Of a DNA stretch of 64,000 bases, positions 9,932 to 17,696 are shown piece by piece. The notes under the pieces are model-generated. The model was not told the origin of the DNA. It made no database searches and saw nothing but the letters and a program-made list of their open reading frames with translations. Both the position numbers and the translations under genes were made by a program. The stretch comes from Thiofilum sp. (GTDB lineage: Bacteria; Pseudomonadota; Gammaproteobacteria; Thiotrichales; Thiotrichaceae): positions 2,976,001-3,040,000 of the forward strand of contig NZ_JADJTF010000001.1 of the NCBI RefSeq assembly GCF_016711335.1, given 5' to 3'. Each line of letters begins with the position of its first letter. Position 1 is the stretch's first letter.

Positions 9932-10061
9932 AGCATAATCCTGAGAGTAATCGCTAAAGAATACAAGCTTAGTAAGATGAATTTGAATACTTAATTTGCA
10001 TCATTCCGTGCTGTACTGATAAGTGTAGTGTTAGTTAGAGGTCATAGCAGTCAGAAGTGCG

Positions 10062-10192
10062 TAAGTGCCTAGCTAAAAGTAATCGTGTGTTTCTGGAGCA
10101 GTCTTGGCGGCAGGGATGCCGCCTTGAAGCGTACAGGGAGGTATTCACAGCGTCTGCGTAGGAAATGCACGATTACTTTGGCTCAAGTGCTT
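10062..10192 (-). repeat. MITE-like palindromic repeat, copy 2 (intact)
   Basis: An intact 131-bp copy of the element, in the opposite orientation to copy 1. The outer 25 or so bases are near-perfect inverted repeats (TAAGTGCCTAGCTAAAAGTA against its partner TACTTTGGCTCAAGTGCTTA). An internal smaller inverted repeat GGCGGCAGGGATGCCGCC occurs in its middle. No ORF lies inside, as expected of a non-autonomous element. Confidence 0.87.
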
Positions 10193-10261
10193 AGTATCTA
10201 TGACTACTTAGCTAAGAGGTGGTGATATTAGTTACATCAATACGGGAATTAATGCCTATCA

Positions 10262-10301
10262 GCGATGCTTGGTATTGCCTCGAAGCACTACCAAGCATCG
10301 C
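10262..10301 (-). terminator. Perfect 13-bp hairpin after the UPF0114 gene
   Basis: The arms GCGATGCTTGGTA and TACCAAGCATCGC are perfectly complementary around a 14-base loop, 8 bases past the stop of the leftward UPF0114 gene. There is no clear T-run, so it may act in RNA end formation or stability rather than as a classic intrinsic terminator. Confidence 0.6.
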
Positions 10302-10308
10302 AGTATAA

Positions 10309-10884
10309 TCAGTGATTACGATGGCTCAATTTATCCATAATGGCATAAAGTAGACCCGATACCACAAACGTCATATGTAAAACCACCATCCAAATCAGGG
10401 CTTGGCTTTGCTCTGGCGTCATGCCGCCCCGCTCCAAAAATAGGCTAACATTCATAAAGCCCTTTAATAACTCTATCCCAGAAATAGCAACCATAGAGCC
10501 TATCAACTTAATTTTAAGATCACTAAAACCAATATTACCCATCCAGTCGGGTCGATCAGTATGGTCGTGTAGGTCATCCATTTTAGACACGAAGTTCTCA
10601 TAGCCACTGAAGATAATAATAATGAGTAAATTCATGACTAGGGAAACATCTACTAAGTTTAAGACCCCTACAATTAAATCTTGGCTCGTGGCGGTAGTAA
10701 CCGATAAAAATAAGTTCAAGATCTGTTTGCCAAATTTGTAAATCATTAGCAATAGGGACAGTACTAAACCAAAATAAATAGGCACTAACAGCCAGCGGCT
10801 GGTAAAGAGCAGATGCTCAAAGGCATGCTCTGCTTTTTGTAGAAATGACATGGTTTTGCTCGGCAAGTAATGAAGTGGGTGCAT
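10309..10884 (-). CDS. UPF0114 (YqhA-like) membrane protein
   Basis: A 191-residue integral membrane protein. It matches the UPF0114/YqhA family in the FLFTSRWLLxPxYFGLxLSL-type first membrane helix (ASRWLL in E. coli; here LLFTSRWLLVPIYFGL) and in the FSGYENFVSKMD loop. The ending HMTFVVSGLLYAIMDKL is also family-typical. Four hydrophobic segments are visible. The function of the family is not established. The first methionine gives 11 extra residues compared with E. coli YqhA; an internal ATG at codon 12 (MSFLQKAEHAFE) is the alternative start. A strong hairpin follows the gene. Confidence 0.88.
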   Translation of the reverse strand: MHPLHYLPSKTMSFLQKAEHAFEHLLFTSRWLLVPIYFGLVLSLLLMIYKFGKQILNLFLSVTTATSQDLIVGVLNLVDVSLVMNLLIIIIFSGYENFVSKMDDLHDHTDRPDWMGNIGFSDLKIKLIGSMVAISGIELLKGFMNVSLFLERGGMTPEQSQALIWMVVLHMTFVVSGLLYAIMDKLSHRNH

Positions 10885-11003
10885 TATGCCGTAAGTTTAT
10901 TGCGCTGCAATATCCAACCTTTTCTAGAGTGTTTGCCAAATGAGAGATTAAGCCCCACAATGCGCCTCTTGCCCGATTACCAGACTAGACTTTGCCCAAG
11001 ATT

Positions 11004-12035
11004 ATGAATATTCGTGAACATTACTCCCTACGTGCTCTTAATACTTTTGGTTTGGAAGTGAAAGCACGTTATTTTTGTACGCTAGCTACGTTGGGTGGAT
11101 TGCGTACCGTGTGGCAGTGGCAACAACAGCATCCCAACTTGCCCGTATTATTTTTAGGTGGGGGCAGCAATATGTTGTTTGTCGAAGATTTTCCGGGCTT
11201 AGTGGTGCAAATTAAGTTAATGGAACGCACCATTATTGGCTCCGATTCCGAATACACTTATGTCAAAGCTGGGGCTGGAGAAAATTGGCATCAGTTTGTA
11301 CGTTGGACTATCGATCAGGGGTTGGCTGGTTTGGAAAATCTGTCCTTAATTCCGGGGACAGTGGGCGCGGCTCCGATGCAAAATATTGGTGCTTATGGTG
11401 TAGAGCTGAAAGACCATGCCTATGAAGTGTTTGCGGTCGATTGGAAAACGGCTGAGATGCGTCACTTTAGCGTGGCAGAGTGCGGTTTTGGTTATCGTAA
11501 TAGTCGCTTTAAATCCTTAGAGCCTAATCGTTGGCTGATTGCAAGTGTCACGTTTCAATTACCTACTAAACCCACTTGGCATTTAGATTATGCTGGAGTG
11601 AAAGAGCATATTCAGGGTGAGGTGAATGCACGTAGTATTAGCGATGCCATTATTGCTATTCGCCAGAGTAAATTACCCGATCCAGCTCAGTTAGGTAATG
11701 CAGGGAGCTTCTTTAAAAACCCTATGATTAGTGACGAACACTATCAAGCGCTGCGTGAACAATATCCCCAATTAAATGGCTGGATATTAGAGGAGGGCGT
11801 GAAGGTGTCGGCTGGGTGGTTGATTGATCACTGCGGCTGGAAAGGTAAGCGTATTGGGGATGCAGGTACGTATGATCAGCATGCTTTGGTATTAGTGAAT
11901 CACGGTCAGGCAACAGGGGCACAAATTTGGCAATTAGCCCTAGATATTATGGATTCGGTAGAACAACGTTTTGGTATTAGATTAGTACCAGAACCCCATA
12001 TTATTAGTGGAGGAGCATTAGTGCAGTATAGTTGA
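11004..12035 (+). CDS. murB: UDP-N-acetylenolpyruvoylglucosamine reductase
   Basis: MurB catalyses the NADPH-dependent reduction of enolpyruvyl-UDP-GlcNAc to UDP-N-acetylmuramate in the cytosol, the second committed step of peptidoglycan precursor synthesis. The sequence has the FAD-binding motif LGGGSNML. The PGTVGAAPMQNIGAYG block and the GNAGSFFKNP motif with the catalytic serine are both present, and the C-terminus VPEPHIISGG is typical. The start NIREHYSLRALNTFGL matches the family, so ATG 11004 is preferred over an in-frame TTG 12 bases upstream. Neither has a strong ribosome site. The length (343 residues) fits the E. coli-type (type I) enzyme. Confidence 0.96.
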   Translation: MNIREHYSLRALNTFGLEVKARYFCTLATLGGLRTVWQWQQQHPNLPVLFLGGGSNMLFVEDFPGLVVQIKLMERTIIGSDSEYTYVKAGAGENWHQFVRWTIDQGLAGLENLSLIPGTVGAAPMQNIGAYGVELKDHAYEVFAVDWKTAEMRHFSVAECGFGYRNSRFKSLEPNRWLIASVTFQLPTKPTWHLDYAGVKEHIQGEVNARSISDAIIAIRQSKLPDPAQLGNAGSFFKNPMISDEHYQALREQYPQLNGWILEEGVKVSAGWLIDHCGWKGKRIGDAGTYDQHALVLVNHGQATGAQIWQLALDIMDSVEQRFGIRLVPEPHIISGGALVQYS

Positions 12036-12337
12036 TTGCAAGTTTGCATGGGAACTTAGTGAGGCAGCTTTAATCAAATACTCTACTTTTTGGGCAATTC
12101 CACTTCATTATCCGCAGTGTGTTAGAGTACCACATGGCTTCATGGTAGTAGTTTTGCATAACAATAATAGTGGGCATGGAGCAGTTCTTAAGCTTGGCAA
12201 GGTTATAACTCTTTATCAATCTGCTAAGTGTTTAAAGCCAATGAGTGGGTTTATATCTGTGTCCGCTTTAATTCATTACTTAATAATTTTAAGTAGCAGT
12301 AATTTGATTTTTATAGAATTAATAGGGTGGGCTGCTT
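12036..12337. other. Intergenic stretch, nothing recognisable
   Basis: 302 bases between murB and the antiporter gene. An open frame at 12142-12429 overlaps the antiporter start, has no ribosome site and resembles nothing I know. I see no repeat or RNA gene. Confidence 0.5.
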
Positions 12338-14080
12338 ATGTTAGAAAATTTATTACCCCAATTATTATTATTACTAAGCACCAGTTTTATTATTGTCGTG
12401 CTGTTTCAACGTTTGCATCTGCCTTCTAGCCTTGCCTATTTATTAGTGGGGTTAATACTAGGTGAATATACTCCAGGTCCGGTCATTGATGATCAGCCCG
12501 TGCGTGCTTTGGCGGAGTTTGGGGTGGTGTTTTTATTATTTACGATTGGTCTTAGTTTTTCTTTACCCCAAATCTATGCGCTGCGACACACCTTATTAGG
12601 GGTGGGTACGGGGCAAGTAGTATTTAGTACCGTAGTGGTAGCTATCTTAGCTTGGTTGGTGGGATTGCCTGCTGCGAGTGCTTTTATTGTGGGGGCGGTG
12701 TTTGCTCAATCCTCTAGCACCATTATGAGCAAGCAGTTGGAAGAGCAGCGTGAGCAAAACACTCCCTATGGGCGCGAAGGGCTAGCCATTTCAGTGTTTC
12801 AGGACATTATGGCCGTTCCTTTTATTGTCATCATCCCAGTCTTATCCGCAACGGCTGCGAGCTTTACGGCATTAGGGAGTGCCTTAGGCTTAGCACTGGC
12901 TAAAGCGATCTTGGCATTTGCCATTGTGGTCGTGATAGGCAAGCTGTTGTTACGCCCCTTATTTTCCTTAGTGACGCAACAACGCTCCAGTGAAGTCTTT
13001 ACTTTAAGTGTGTTATTTGTTGCTTTAGCTGCCTCTGGAGTTTCGTATGCCTTAGGCTTATCGATGGCATTTGGTGCGTTTTTAGCAGGCATGGTATTGG
13101 GTGAAACCGAGTTTAGGCATCAAATTGAGTCAGTGATTCGTCCTTTTAAAGATGTATTGTTGGGCTTGTTTTTTATCGGGATTGGTATGATGGTCAATCC
13201 TAAAGTCCTGCCTAGCATTTGGCATTTGGCGCTGTTGGGGGCTTTAGTGTTGCTAGTGAGTAAAGCCGCTATTGTCGCAGCCATTTTAAAGCTTACGGGT
13301 AAAAACGCTTTTCGCGCTTGGCGCACGGGATGGTTAGTGGCTATTGGGGGGGAGTTTGGGTTTGCACTCTTAGCCATTGCCCTAAGTGCACGCGTCATTG
13401 ATTACCAAACCAGCCAGATCGTATTAACCTCAGTATTGTTTTCCATGATTGCAGCACCCTTTGTGATTCGCTACAACGAACCCTTAGCGCGGCTATTTTC
13501 TGGCACACCTAAACCCAAGGCATTAGATGAGCTGCCTAAGCCAGTATTAGCCCCTGCCACCCCAGTGATTGAGGTTGAGTCTAAGCAAGTAGTGCTCTGT
13601 GGGTATGGCAAGCGTGGGCAAAGCATTGCGCAGTTTTTACAGACTGAACAGATTCCCTTTTTAGCGCTAGATATTAATCCGCATATTTTAGAGTCGACGC
13701 CCTTAGCAGGCACACAAGTCTTTTATGGTGACGCCAGTGAGTTGGATATGCTGGAGGCGCTAGGGGTACAGCATGCTAGTCTTGTGGTAGTGACTTACGA
13801 TCAAGAGGACGAGGTATTAAAAACCCTGCGCTATATTCGTCAGCTCAATGCTGATGTACCGATTATGGTGCAGACTCGTGATGAGTCTTTGATAAAGCGC
13901 TTTCGAGAGGGGGGCGCGACCGAGGTGATACCGGATAATTTAGAGTTAGATTTGATGTTAGCGGCTCATGCTTTATTGCTGCTAGGGGTTTCGAGTGAGC
14001 AGGTATTAGAGCGTCTCAAACAGCAATGGCAGAATGATTATCCATTGCTGAATCCGTTATTTAATAAAATTAATATTTGA
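12338..14080 (+). CDS. Kef-type monovalent cation:proton antiporter with RCK domain
   Basis: A 580-residue inner-membrane CPA2-family antiporter. Residues 1-380 form about 12 hydrophobic helices, with the family blocks FLLFTIGLSFSLPQI, AQSSSTIMSKQL, SVFQDIMAVPF, FGAFLAGMVLGE and FFIGIGMMVNP. A cytoplasmic RCK/TrkA-N domain follows at about 410-530. It starts VVLCGYGKRGQSIAQFL (GxGxxG nucleotide site) and contains VVVTYDQEDEVLKTL. The order and length fit KefB/KefC-like glutathione-gated K+ efflux or YbaL-type proteins. The substrate (K+ or Na+) cannot be told from sequence. No KefF/KefG ancillary gene is adjacent. The ATG at 12338 is preceded by TAGGGTGGG. Confidence 0.92.
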   Translation: MLENLLPQLLLLLSTSFIIVVLFQRLHLPSSLAYLLVGLILGEYTPGPVIDDQPVRALAEFGVVFLLFTIGLSFSLPQIYALRHTLLGVGTGQVVFSTVVVAILAWLVGLPAASAFIVGAVFAQSSSTIMSKQLEEQREQNTPYGREGLAISVFQDIMAVPFIVIIPVLSATAASFTALGSALGLALAKAILAFAIVVVIGKLLLRPLFSLVTQQRSSEVFTLSVLFVALAASGVSYALGLSMAFGAFLAGMVLGETEFRHQIESVIRPFKDVLLGLFFIGIGMMVNPKVLPSIWHLALLGALVLLVSKAAIVAAILKLTGKNAFRAWRTGWLVAIGGEFGFALLAIALSARVIDYQTSQIVLTSVLFSMIAAPFVIRYNEPLARLFSGTPKPKALDELPKPVLAPATPVIEVESKQVVLCGYGKRGQSIAQFLQTEQIPFLALDINPHILESTPLAGTQVFYGDASELDMLEALGVQHASLVVVTYDQEDEVLKTLRYIRQLNADVPIMVQTRDESLIKRFREGGATEVIPDNLELDLMLAAHALLLLGVSSEQVLERLKQQWQNDYPLLNPLFNKINI

Positions 14081-14144
14081 AGATAACCATCTTTGGCTTA
14101 ATAGTTTTATGAATTTTTTATGACAATGAGTCGTAAAGACTTAA

Positions 14145-14166
14145 TATATTCACCAATACGAATATA
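14145..14166. promoter_or_regulatory. Palindromic operator candidate upstream of arsC
   Basis: A perfect 7-bp inverted repeat TATATTC-N8-GAATATA lies 34 bases before the arsC start. The half-sites and spacing resemble ArsR/SmtB-type operators. No regulator gene is adjacent, so the assignment is an inference. Confidence 0.45.
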
Positions 14167-14200
14167 GTGAGCTCTTAACCCCCTTTATGAGAGAGTGACT

Positions 14201-14698
14201 ATGTATAATGTATTGTTTTTATGCACAGGCAATTCAGCCCGTAGTATTTTAGCCGAAGCCATTTTAAATCGAGTCGGCATAGGTAAATTTAGAGCCTATA
14301 GTGCCGGTAGCCACCCTAAAGGCGAAGTGAATCCTACTGCCTTGGAATTACTCAAACGCTTAAATCACGATACCAGTAGTTTACGTAGTAAAGATTGGGC
14401 AGAGTTCGCCACACCTGAAGCCCCCAAGCTCGATTTTGTGTTTACCGTCTGCGATAAAGCCGCCGCTGAAGTATGCCCAGTGTGGCCTGGTCAACCGATG
14501 ACAGCACATTGGGGTTTAGCAGATCCCTCTGATGTGGAGGGTGATGAGATTACGCGCTTAGCTGCATTTCGTGAGACGTATCGCCAATTGCATAATCGCT
14601 TAGATATTTTTGTTAATTTACCGATGCGTGAGCTGGATAAGCTATCTCTACAAGAGCGCTTGGATACTATTGGTCAATCGTTGTTGGCTAAAGAGTAG
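14201..14698 (+). CDS. arsC: Arsenate reductase ArsC, low-molecular-weight phosphatase family
   Basis: A 165-residue cytosolic enzyme that reduces arsenate to arsenite. The P-loop CTGNSARS with the catalytic cysteine is at residues 9-16. The downstream cysteines used in the intramolecular disulfide relay are seen in FTVCDKAAAEVCPVWPG, followed by the HWGLADPSD loop containing the general-acid aspartate. These features separate it from the glutaredoxin-dependent ArsC type. The ATG at 14201 follows GAGAG at good spacing; an upstream GTG at 14195 is less likely. A thioredoxin gene lies nearby on the opposite strand, which would suit a thioredoxin-coupled enzyme. No arsR or arsB is in view. Confidence 0.92.
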   Translation: MYNVLFLCTGNSARSILAEAILNRVGIGKFRAYSAGSHPKGEVNPTALELLKRLNHDTSSLRSKDWAEFATPEAPKLDFVFTVCDKAAAEVCPVWPGQPMTAHWGLADPSDVEGDEITRLAAFRETYRQLHNRLDIFVNLPMRELDKLSLQERLDTIGQSLLAKE

Positions 14699-14718
14699 TG
14701 AGCTAAATGACTATTAAA

Positions 14719-14880
14719 TTGCTTACCTTCTAAAACAAAACAGCCACGCTTATACAGATCAATAAAGCCGCGTGTTTCATCCCCATTGGAGTATTTATAT
14801 CTATCCACACGGCGCTCAAACACATAGGCATTTTGTTCATTATCAGCATGAGCGGGGTCTGGTTTAGGGACATTGAGTAC
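14719..14880 (-). pseudogene. Remnant of an MmeI-like (type IIL) DNA methyltransferase/restriction protein
   Basis: 54 codons read PKPDPAHADNEQNAYVFERR and then RGFIDLYKRGCFVLEGKQ. This is the conserved N-terminal region of the large class I SAM-dependent DNA methyltransferases related to MmeI, where the FVLEAKQ-type segment belongs to the PD-(D/E)XK nuclease site. The intact proteins are around 900 residues or more; nothing of the rest is visible on either side. The flanks are arsC and a palindrome next to trx, so this is a small relic of a lost restriction-modification gene. An ATG-started frame extends upstream through the palindrome, but that part is not homologous. Confidence 0.72.
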
Positions 14881-14895
14881 TTGTATATAAAGACA

Positions 14896-14917
14896 GGGCA
14901 AACCCCTAGGTTTGCCC
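14896..14917 (-). terminator. REP-like palindrome downstream of thioredoxin
   Basis: GGGCAAACC-CCTA-GGTTTGCCC is a perfect 9-bp hairpin, 15 bases after the thioredoxin stop. On the minus strand it is followed by TGTCTTTATAT. It shares its outline (palindrome next to GTAGGGG on the minus strand) with the palindrome at 26207, so it may be a REP-type repeat doubling as a terminator. Confidence 0.6.
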
Positions 14918-14932
14918 CTACAAAGCAATAGG

Positions 14933-15277
14933 CTAATTCACATGAGGATCAATAAATTCACGAATAAATGGCTTAGTCTTATTACCGCTAAAGCGTGCGA
15001 TTTCCTCGCCCTTATTAATCAGGACTACGGTAGGAAAACCGCGTACTTTATAACGCCCCGCCAGTTTTAAGTTTTCATCTTCCTCCGTGTCGACTTTAGC
15101 CAGCAAGACCGCTCCGTCGTACTCTTGAGTAACCGCCTCTAAGCTAGGCGCTAGAAATAAACAAGGACCACACCAGTCCGCCCAAAAGTCGACTACTATC
15201 GGTTGAGTGTGGGAGGCCGCTAATACACGGCTCTCAAAATCGGCTATGCCATTAATGGTTAGAATTAGGTCAGACAT
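14933..15277 (-). CDS. Thioredoxin
   Basis: A 114-residue single-domain thioredoxin. The redox site is FWADWCGPCLFLAP. The buried aspartate-containing strand is VVDFW, and the cis-proline loop is RGFPTVVLI. The opening LILTINGIADFESRVL is divergent from E. coli TrxA, so this is an extra or specialised thioredoxin. It would reduce protein disulfides in the cytosol, with thioredoxin reductase encoded elsewhere. A hairpin lies downstream. The neighbouring arsC is of the thioredoxin-coupled kind, but the two genes are convergent, so co-regulation is not implied. Confidence 0.93.
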   Translation of the reverse strand: MSDLILTINGIADFESRVLAASHTQPIVVDFWADWCGPCLFLAPSLEAVTQEYDGAVLLAKVDTEEDENLKLAGRYKVRGFPTVVLINKGEEIARFSGNKTKPFIREFIDPHVN

Positions 15278-15408
15278 ATAGATAAGTTTCTTTAGCCCAG
15301 CAATTGATAAGACGGCTGATCATAATTGAGTACATCAGAAATACGTAGTACCACCTATGGAAGGTGAGGCTTAGATTGCCTAGTATAGTGATTAAAAAAG
15401 CTCGCTCA

Positions 15409-15438
15409 GTCAGAGCAAATACCTTGATCTGCTCTGAC
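15409..15438 (-). terminator. Intrinsic terminator after the DUF3472-ricin gene
   Basis: The 9-bp stem GTCAGAGCA/TGCTCTGAC is followed on the minus strand by a run of six T about 13 bases further on. It lies 27 bases past the stop of the leftward gene. Confidence 0.65.
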
Positions 15439-15464
15439 AGTTTACTGGTTTTTAACTAAGCCTA

Positions 15465-17024
15465 TTAGGGTTTAATATACCACTTTTGATTCATGCCGCT
15501 GTGACACGACCATTGAATCAGGCTAGTATTAATTTTAGTGCTGGAGGCGGGCACATCTATGCACTGATTAGAATGTAATGCCTTAATCGTATAAGCCCCG
15601 CTATTATCGGCTTGAATAGAAAAACGTTGATTAGCCATACCATGACAAGGGTATTGGATCAGATTAGCTCCTTGATTACGTGAACCTTCTTTTATATCCA
15701 CACACTGATTGGAATACAGCGACTTAATTAAATACTCATTAGGCTTGTCAGTTTTGGTAATGCTCCACTCGGCTGGTTGGCCCAGAGAGGATTGCACTAG
15801 GTTGGTAACAGGCTGCTGAGAGCCATTCAATATGCTGAGATAGTATTTTGAGCTAGCCGATTGAATAGTGACTTTAGTACCTATAGGAAGAGTAGGCGGA
15901 CTAGGTGGCACTACAGGGCTAGTAGTCACATTAACGCTTTGATTAGCTTCTTGGCGATCCAAAATGTCGGTAATCAAAAGCTTAACCTTGAGGACGCGAT
16001 TGGTAGTAGAAGCAGGTATAGGCAAAGAGGCGTTATATTGGTGAGCTGATAAGGCAGCATTGGAGCCAATGATAGCGCCTGAAGTCGCATCGGTGACTTC
16101 AACTTTATACCTAAACTGAGGTGCACCTGAAGGGTTTAGACTCCAGCGCACATTGACCTTGCTTTGTGCTAGATCATAGCTGGCTTCAAGGCTATTAATT
16201 TGGGTTGAAGCGATATTAGGCTGTGTGGCTGTGAGATTTTGCGTGAGGCGTAATGGCTCACTAAAGCCTAAACTGTAGTCTTCTCCTTGCTGCATGACAA
16301 AGCGATCCCCAGCGGCATTGAGTCCGTGTTGCTTAGCAGTGGCGGCGGTCTTTTCGGTGACTGTAGGAGAAGCTTGCTTATGCATAGTCCACTGACCATT
16401 GAGTGAGCGCGACCATATATTAAAGTACTCGGCTGAGCGAGTTTGGTTCTTATACAGACCACTCCAGTTTTCGATGAAGCTATTAGCACTATTTTTTAAA
16501 AATGGCACATTCGCTACAGGAAATTCAAAGGTAGTGTGGTGTGTCCATGCACGAGTAGCTTCATTGTGAGTCCACATACCAAAGTGGGTCGTATTATTCA
16601 CAGACCAACGCCGCACCACTGAGGTGACAGGCTTTCCAACTGTCCATCTGGTGTTAAAGTCCATATATTTTAAACCTTCACCCTCGCCACCAAAACGTTC
16701 AATGGTGCTATTAGGTTTGGCGTAGATGGCTTTAATCGGTACACCTAGACTCGCAATAGGATCCCAAATAGAGAAGATATACACGGGTACGCCATTATTA
16801 TGCGTTTGAATCCCTGTATAACCACCTGCTTCTTGTCCCACATTCCATCCTAAGGTTTCATAATAGGTATGCTGATAGGTCTTAGTGACATTAACGGACA
16901 TCATTAAAATATCTGCATCGGGATTGGGATACCATAAATGAGCAGAGCCTACCCCTGCGTGTACATTGGTTAAGGCCACCATACTGAAAGCAGTAGTGAG
17001 CGCTAATTTTTTTATTAATTTCAT
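15465..17024 (-). CDS. Secreted DUF3472 protein with C-terminal ricin-type lectin domain
   Basis: A 519-residue protein with a signal peptide (MKLIKKLALTTAFSMVALT, cleaved near VHAG). Residues 22-220 or so match DUF3472: SAHLWYPNPDADILMMSVNV, then YIFSIWDP and FGGEGEGLKY. A fibronectin-like linker and a proline-rich spacer (VVPPSPPTLP) follow. The last ~140 residues are a ricin B-type beta-trefoil with the repeated SNQCVDIKEG/SNQCIDVPAS and QRF/QKW (QxW) motifs. Such lectin domains bind galactose-type or other glycans. The domain order suggests a secreted carbohydrate-binding or degrading protein, but no catalytic residues are established for DUF3472. Confidence 0.85.
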   Translation of the reverse strand: MKLIKKLALTTAFSMVALTNVHAGVGSAHLWYPNPDADILMMSVNVTKTYQHTYYETLGWNVGQEAGGYTGIQTHNNGVPVYIFSIWDPIASLGVPIKAIYAKPNSTIERFGGEGEGLKYMDFNTRWTVGKPVTSVVRRWSVNNTTHFGMWTHNEATRAWTHHTTFEFPVANVPFLKNSANSFIENWSGLYKNQTRSAEYFNIWSRSLNGQWTMHKQASPTVTEKTAATAKQHGLNAAGDRFVMQQGEDYSLGFSEPLRLTQNLTATQPNIASTQINSLEASYDLAQSKVNVRWSLNPSGAPQFRYKVEVTDATSGAIIGSNAALSAHQYNASLPIPASTTNRVLKVKLLITDILDRQEANQSVNVTTSPVVPPSPPTLPIGTKVTIQSASSKYYLSILNGSQQPVTNLVQSSLGQPAEWSITKTDKPNEYLIKSLYSNQCVDIKEGSRNQGANLIQYPCHGMANQRFSIQADNSGAYTIKALHSNQCIDVPASSTKINTSLIQWSCHSGMNQKWYIKP

Positions 17025-17416
17025 GGTTAACTACTTTAGTTATTTTAGTATATTGATAGAGCAAGGTACTTAGAGTGAGCACCTGATGATTTAAATAGGG
17101 GATTTTTAAATATAAAGTTTATTCAAAATCACTCTATTAAATTTTATAAATTAGAGCAGTGAAACCTAGTGAGTTAATATAATAAGTTGATTAGGTTTTG
17201 TACTTATTTGTTACGACGAGTTTAGGGGTTTATTTTAAATACATAGGAAAAAGACACTATTTTTATAATAGGTTACGGGGTTTTTAACACTCTCTAATCG
17301 GACTATAGGGTTAGTATAATTTTTATTACTAAAAAATAAAATAAAAAGTGGCTTTTTCCGATAAGTAGCAAGAGGTGTTAAGGGAGATCAAGATTAAACG
17401 AATGGTTTAAGCATCA
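17025..17416. other. AT-rich intergenic stretch
   Basis: About 390 bases of very AT-rich DNA between the DUF3472 gene and the tRNA-Ser terminator. It should hold the promoter of the leftward DUF3472 gene. No ORF, RNA or repeat is recognisable. Confidence 0.5.
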
Positions 17417-17445
17417 ATAAAAAAGGGTTGCCTAAGCAACCTTTT
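17417..17445 (-). terminator. Intrinsic terminator of tRNA-Ser
   Basis: The GGTTGC/GCAACC stem with a 4-base loop is followed on the minus strand by a run of six T. It lies immediately after the tRNA 3' end. Confidence 0.85.
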
Positions 17446-17451
17446 AACATA

Positions 17452-17539
17452 TGGCGGAGAGCGAGGGATTCGAACCCCCGGAGGTATGACCCTCAACGGT
17501 TTTCAAGACCGCCGCTTTCGACCGCTCAGCCAGCTCTCC
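17452..17539 (-). tRNA. tRNA-Ser (anticodon UGA)
   Basis: An 88-nt tRNA with the CCA end encoded. The acceptor arms GGAGAGC and GCTCTCC pair, the T-loop reads GGTTCGAATCC, and the anticodon loop is CTTGAAA with anticodon TGA. The long variable arm (GTTGAGGGTCATACCTCC region) is the serine hallmark. It is followed by a strong terminator. Confidence 0.97.
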
Positions 17540-17696
17540 GAAATCAGGACGCAAATACTAATAAAAACTTTCTGAGAAAGCTAGCCCCTCAAACAAAAAA
17601 ACTTCATCAATTGCGAAGAATTCTGTTACTGGTAATGCCTCACTCCTGTGGTAAACTTATGAACCTTATTTTTCCCTGATGAATGGTTGTCCCTAC

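Larger units (their letters stand above)
9932..10308. other. Intergenic stretch with MITE copy and a hairpin, no gene
   Basis: This 377-base gap between two leftward genes holds the palindromic repeat copy at 10062-10192 and a perfect hairpin at 10262-10301. I see no coding sequence in either strand. Confidence 0.7.

Noticed and set aside
12142..12429. A 95-residue ORF before the Kef-type gene
   Set aside because: No ribosome site, odd composition, overlaps the start of the antiporter gene in another frame, no recognisable homology.
14674..14928. The whole 84-residue minus-strand ORF as a functional gene
   Set aside because: Only the middle 54 codons match MmeI-like proteins; its start reads through a palindrome and its end is unrelated sequence.
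17428..17679. An 83-residue ORF across the tRNA region
   Set aside because: It is the antisense reading of tRNA-Ser and its terminator, a common false ORF (RRARDSNPRRYDPQRFSR).
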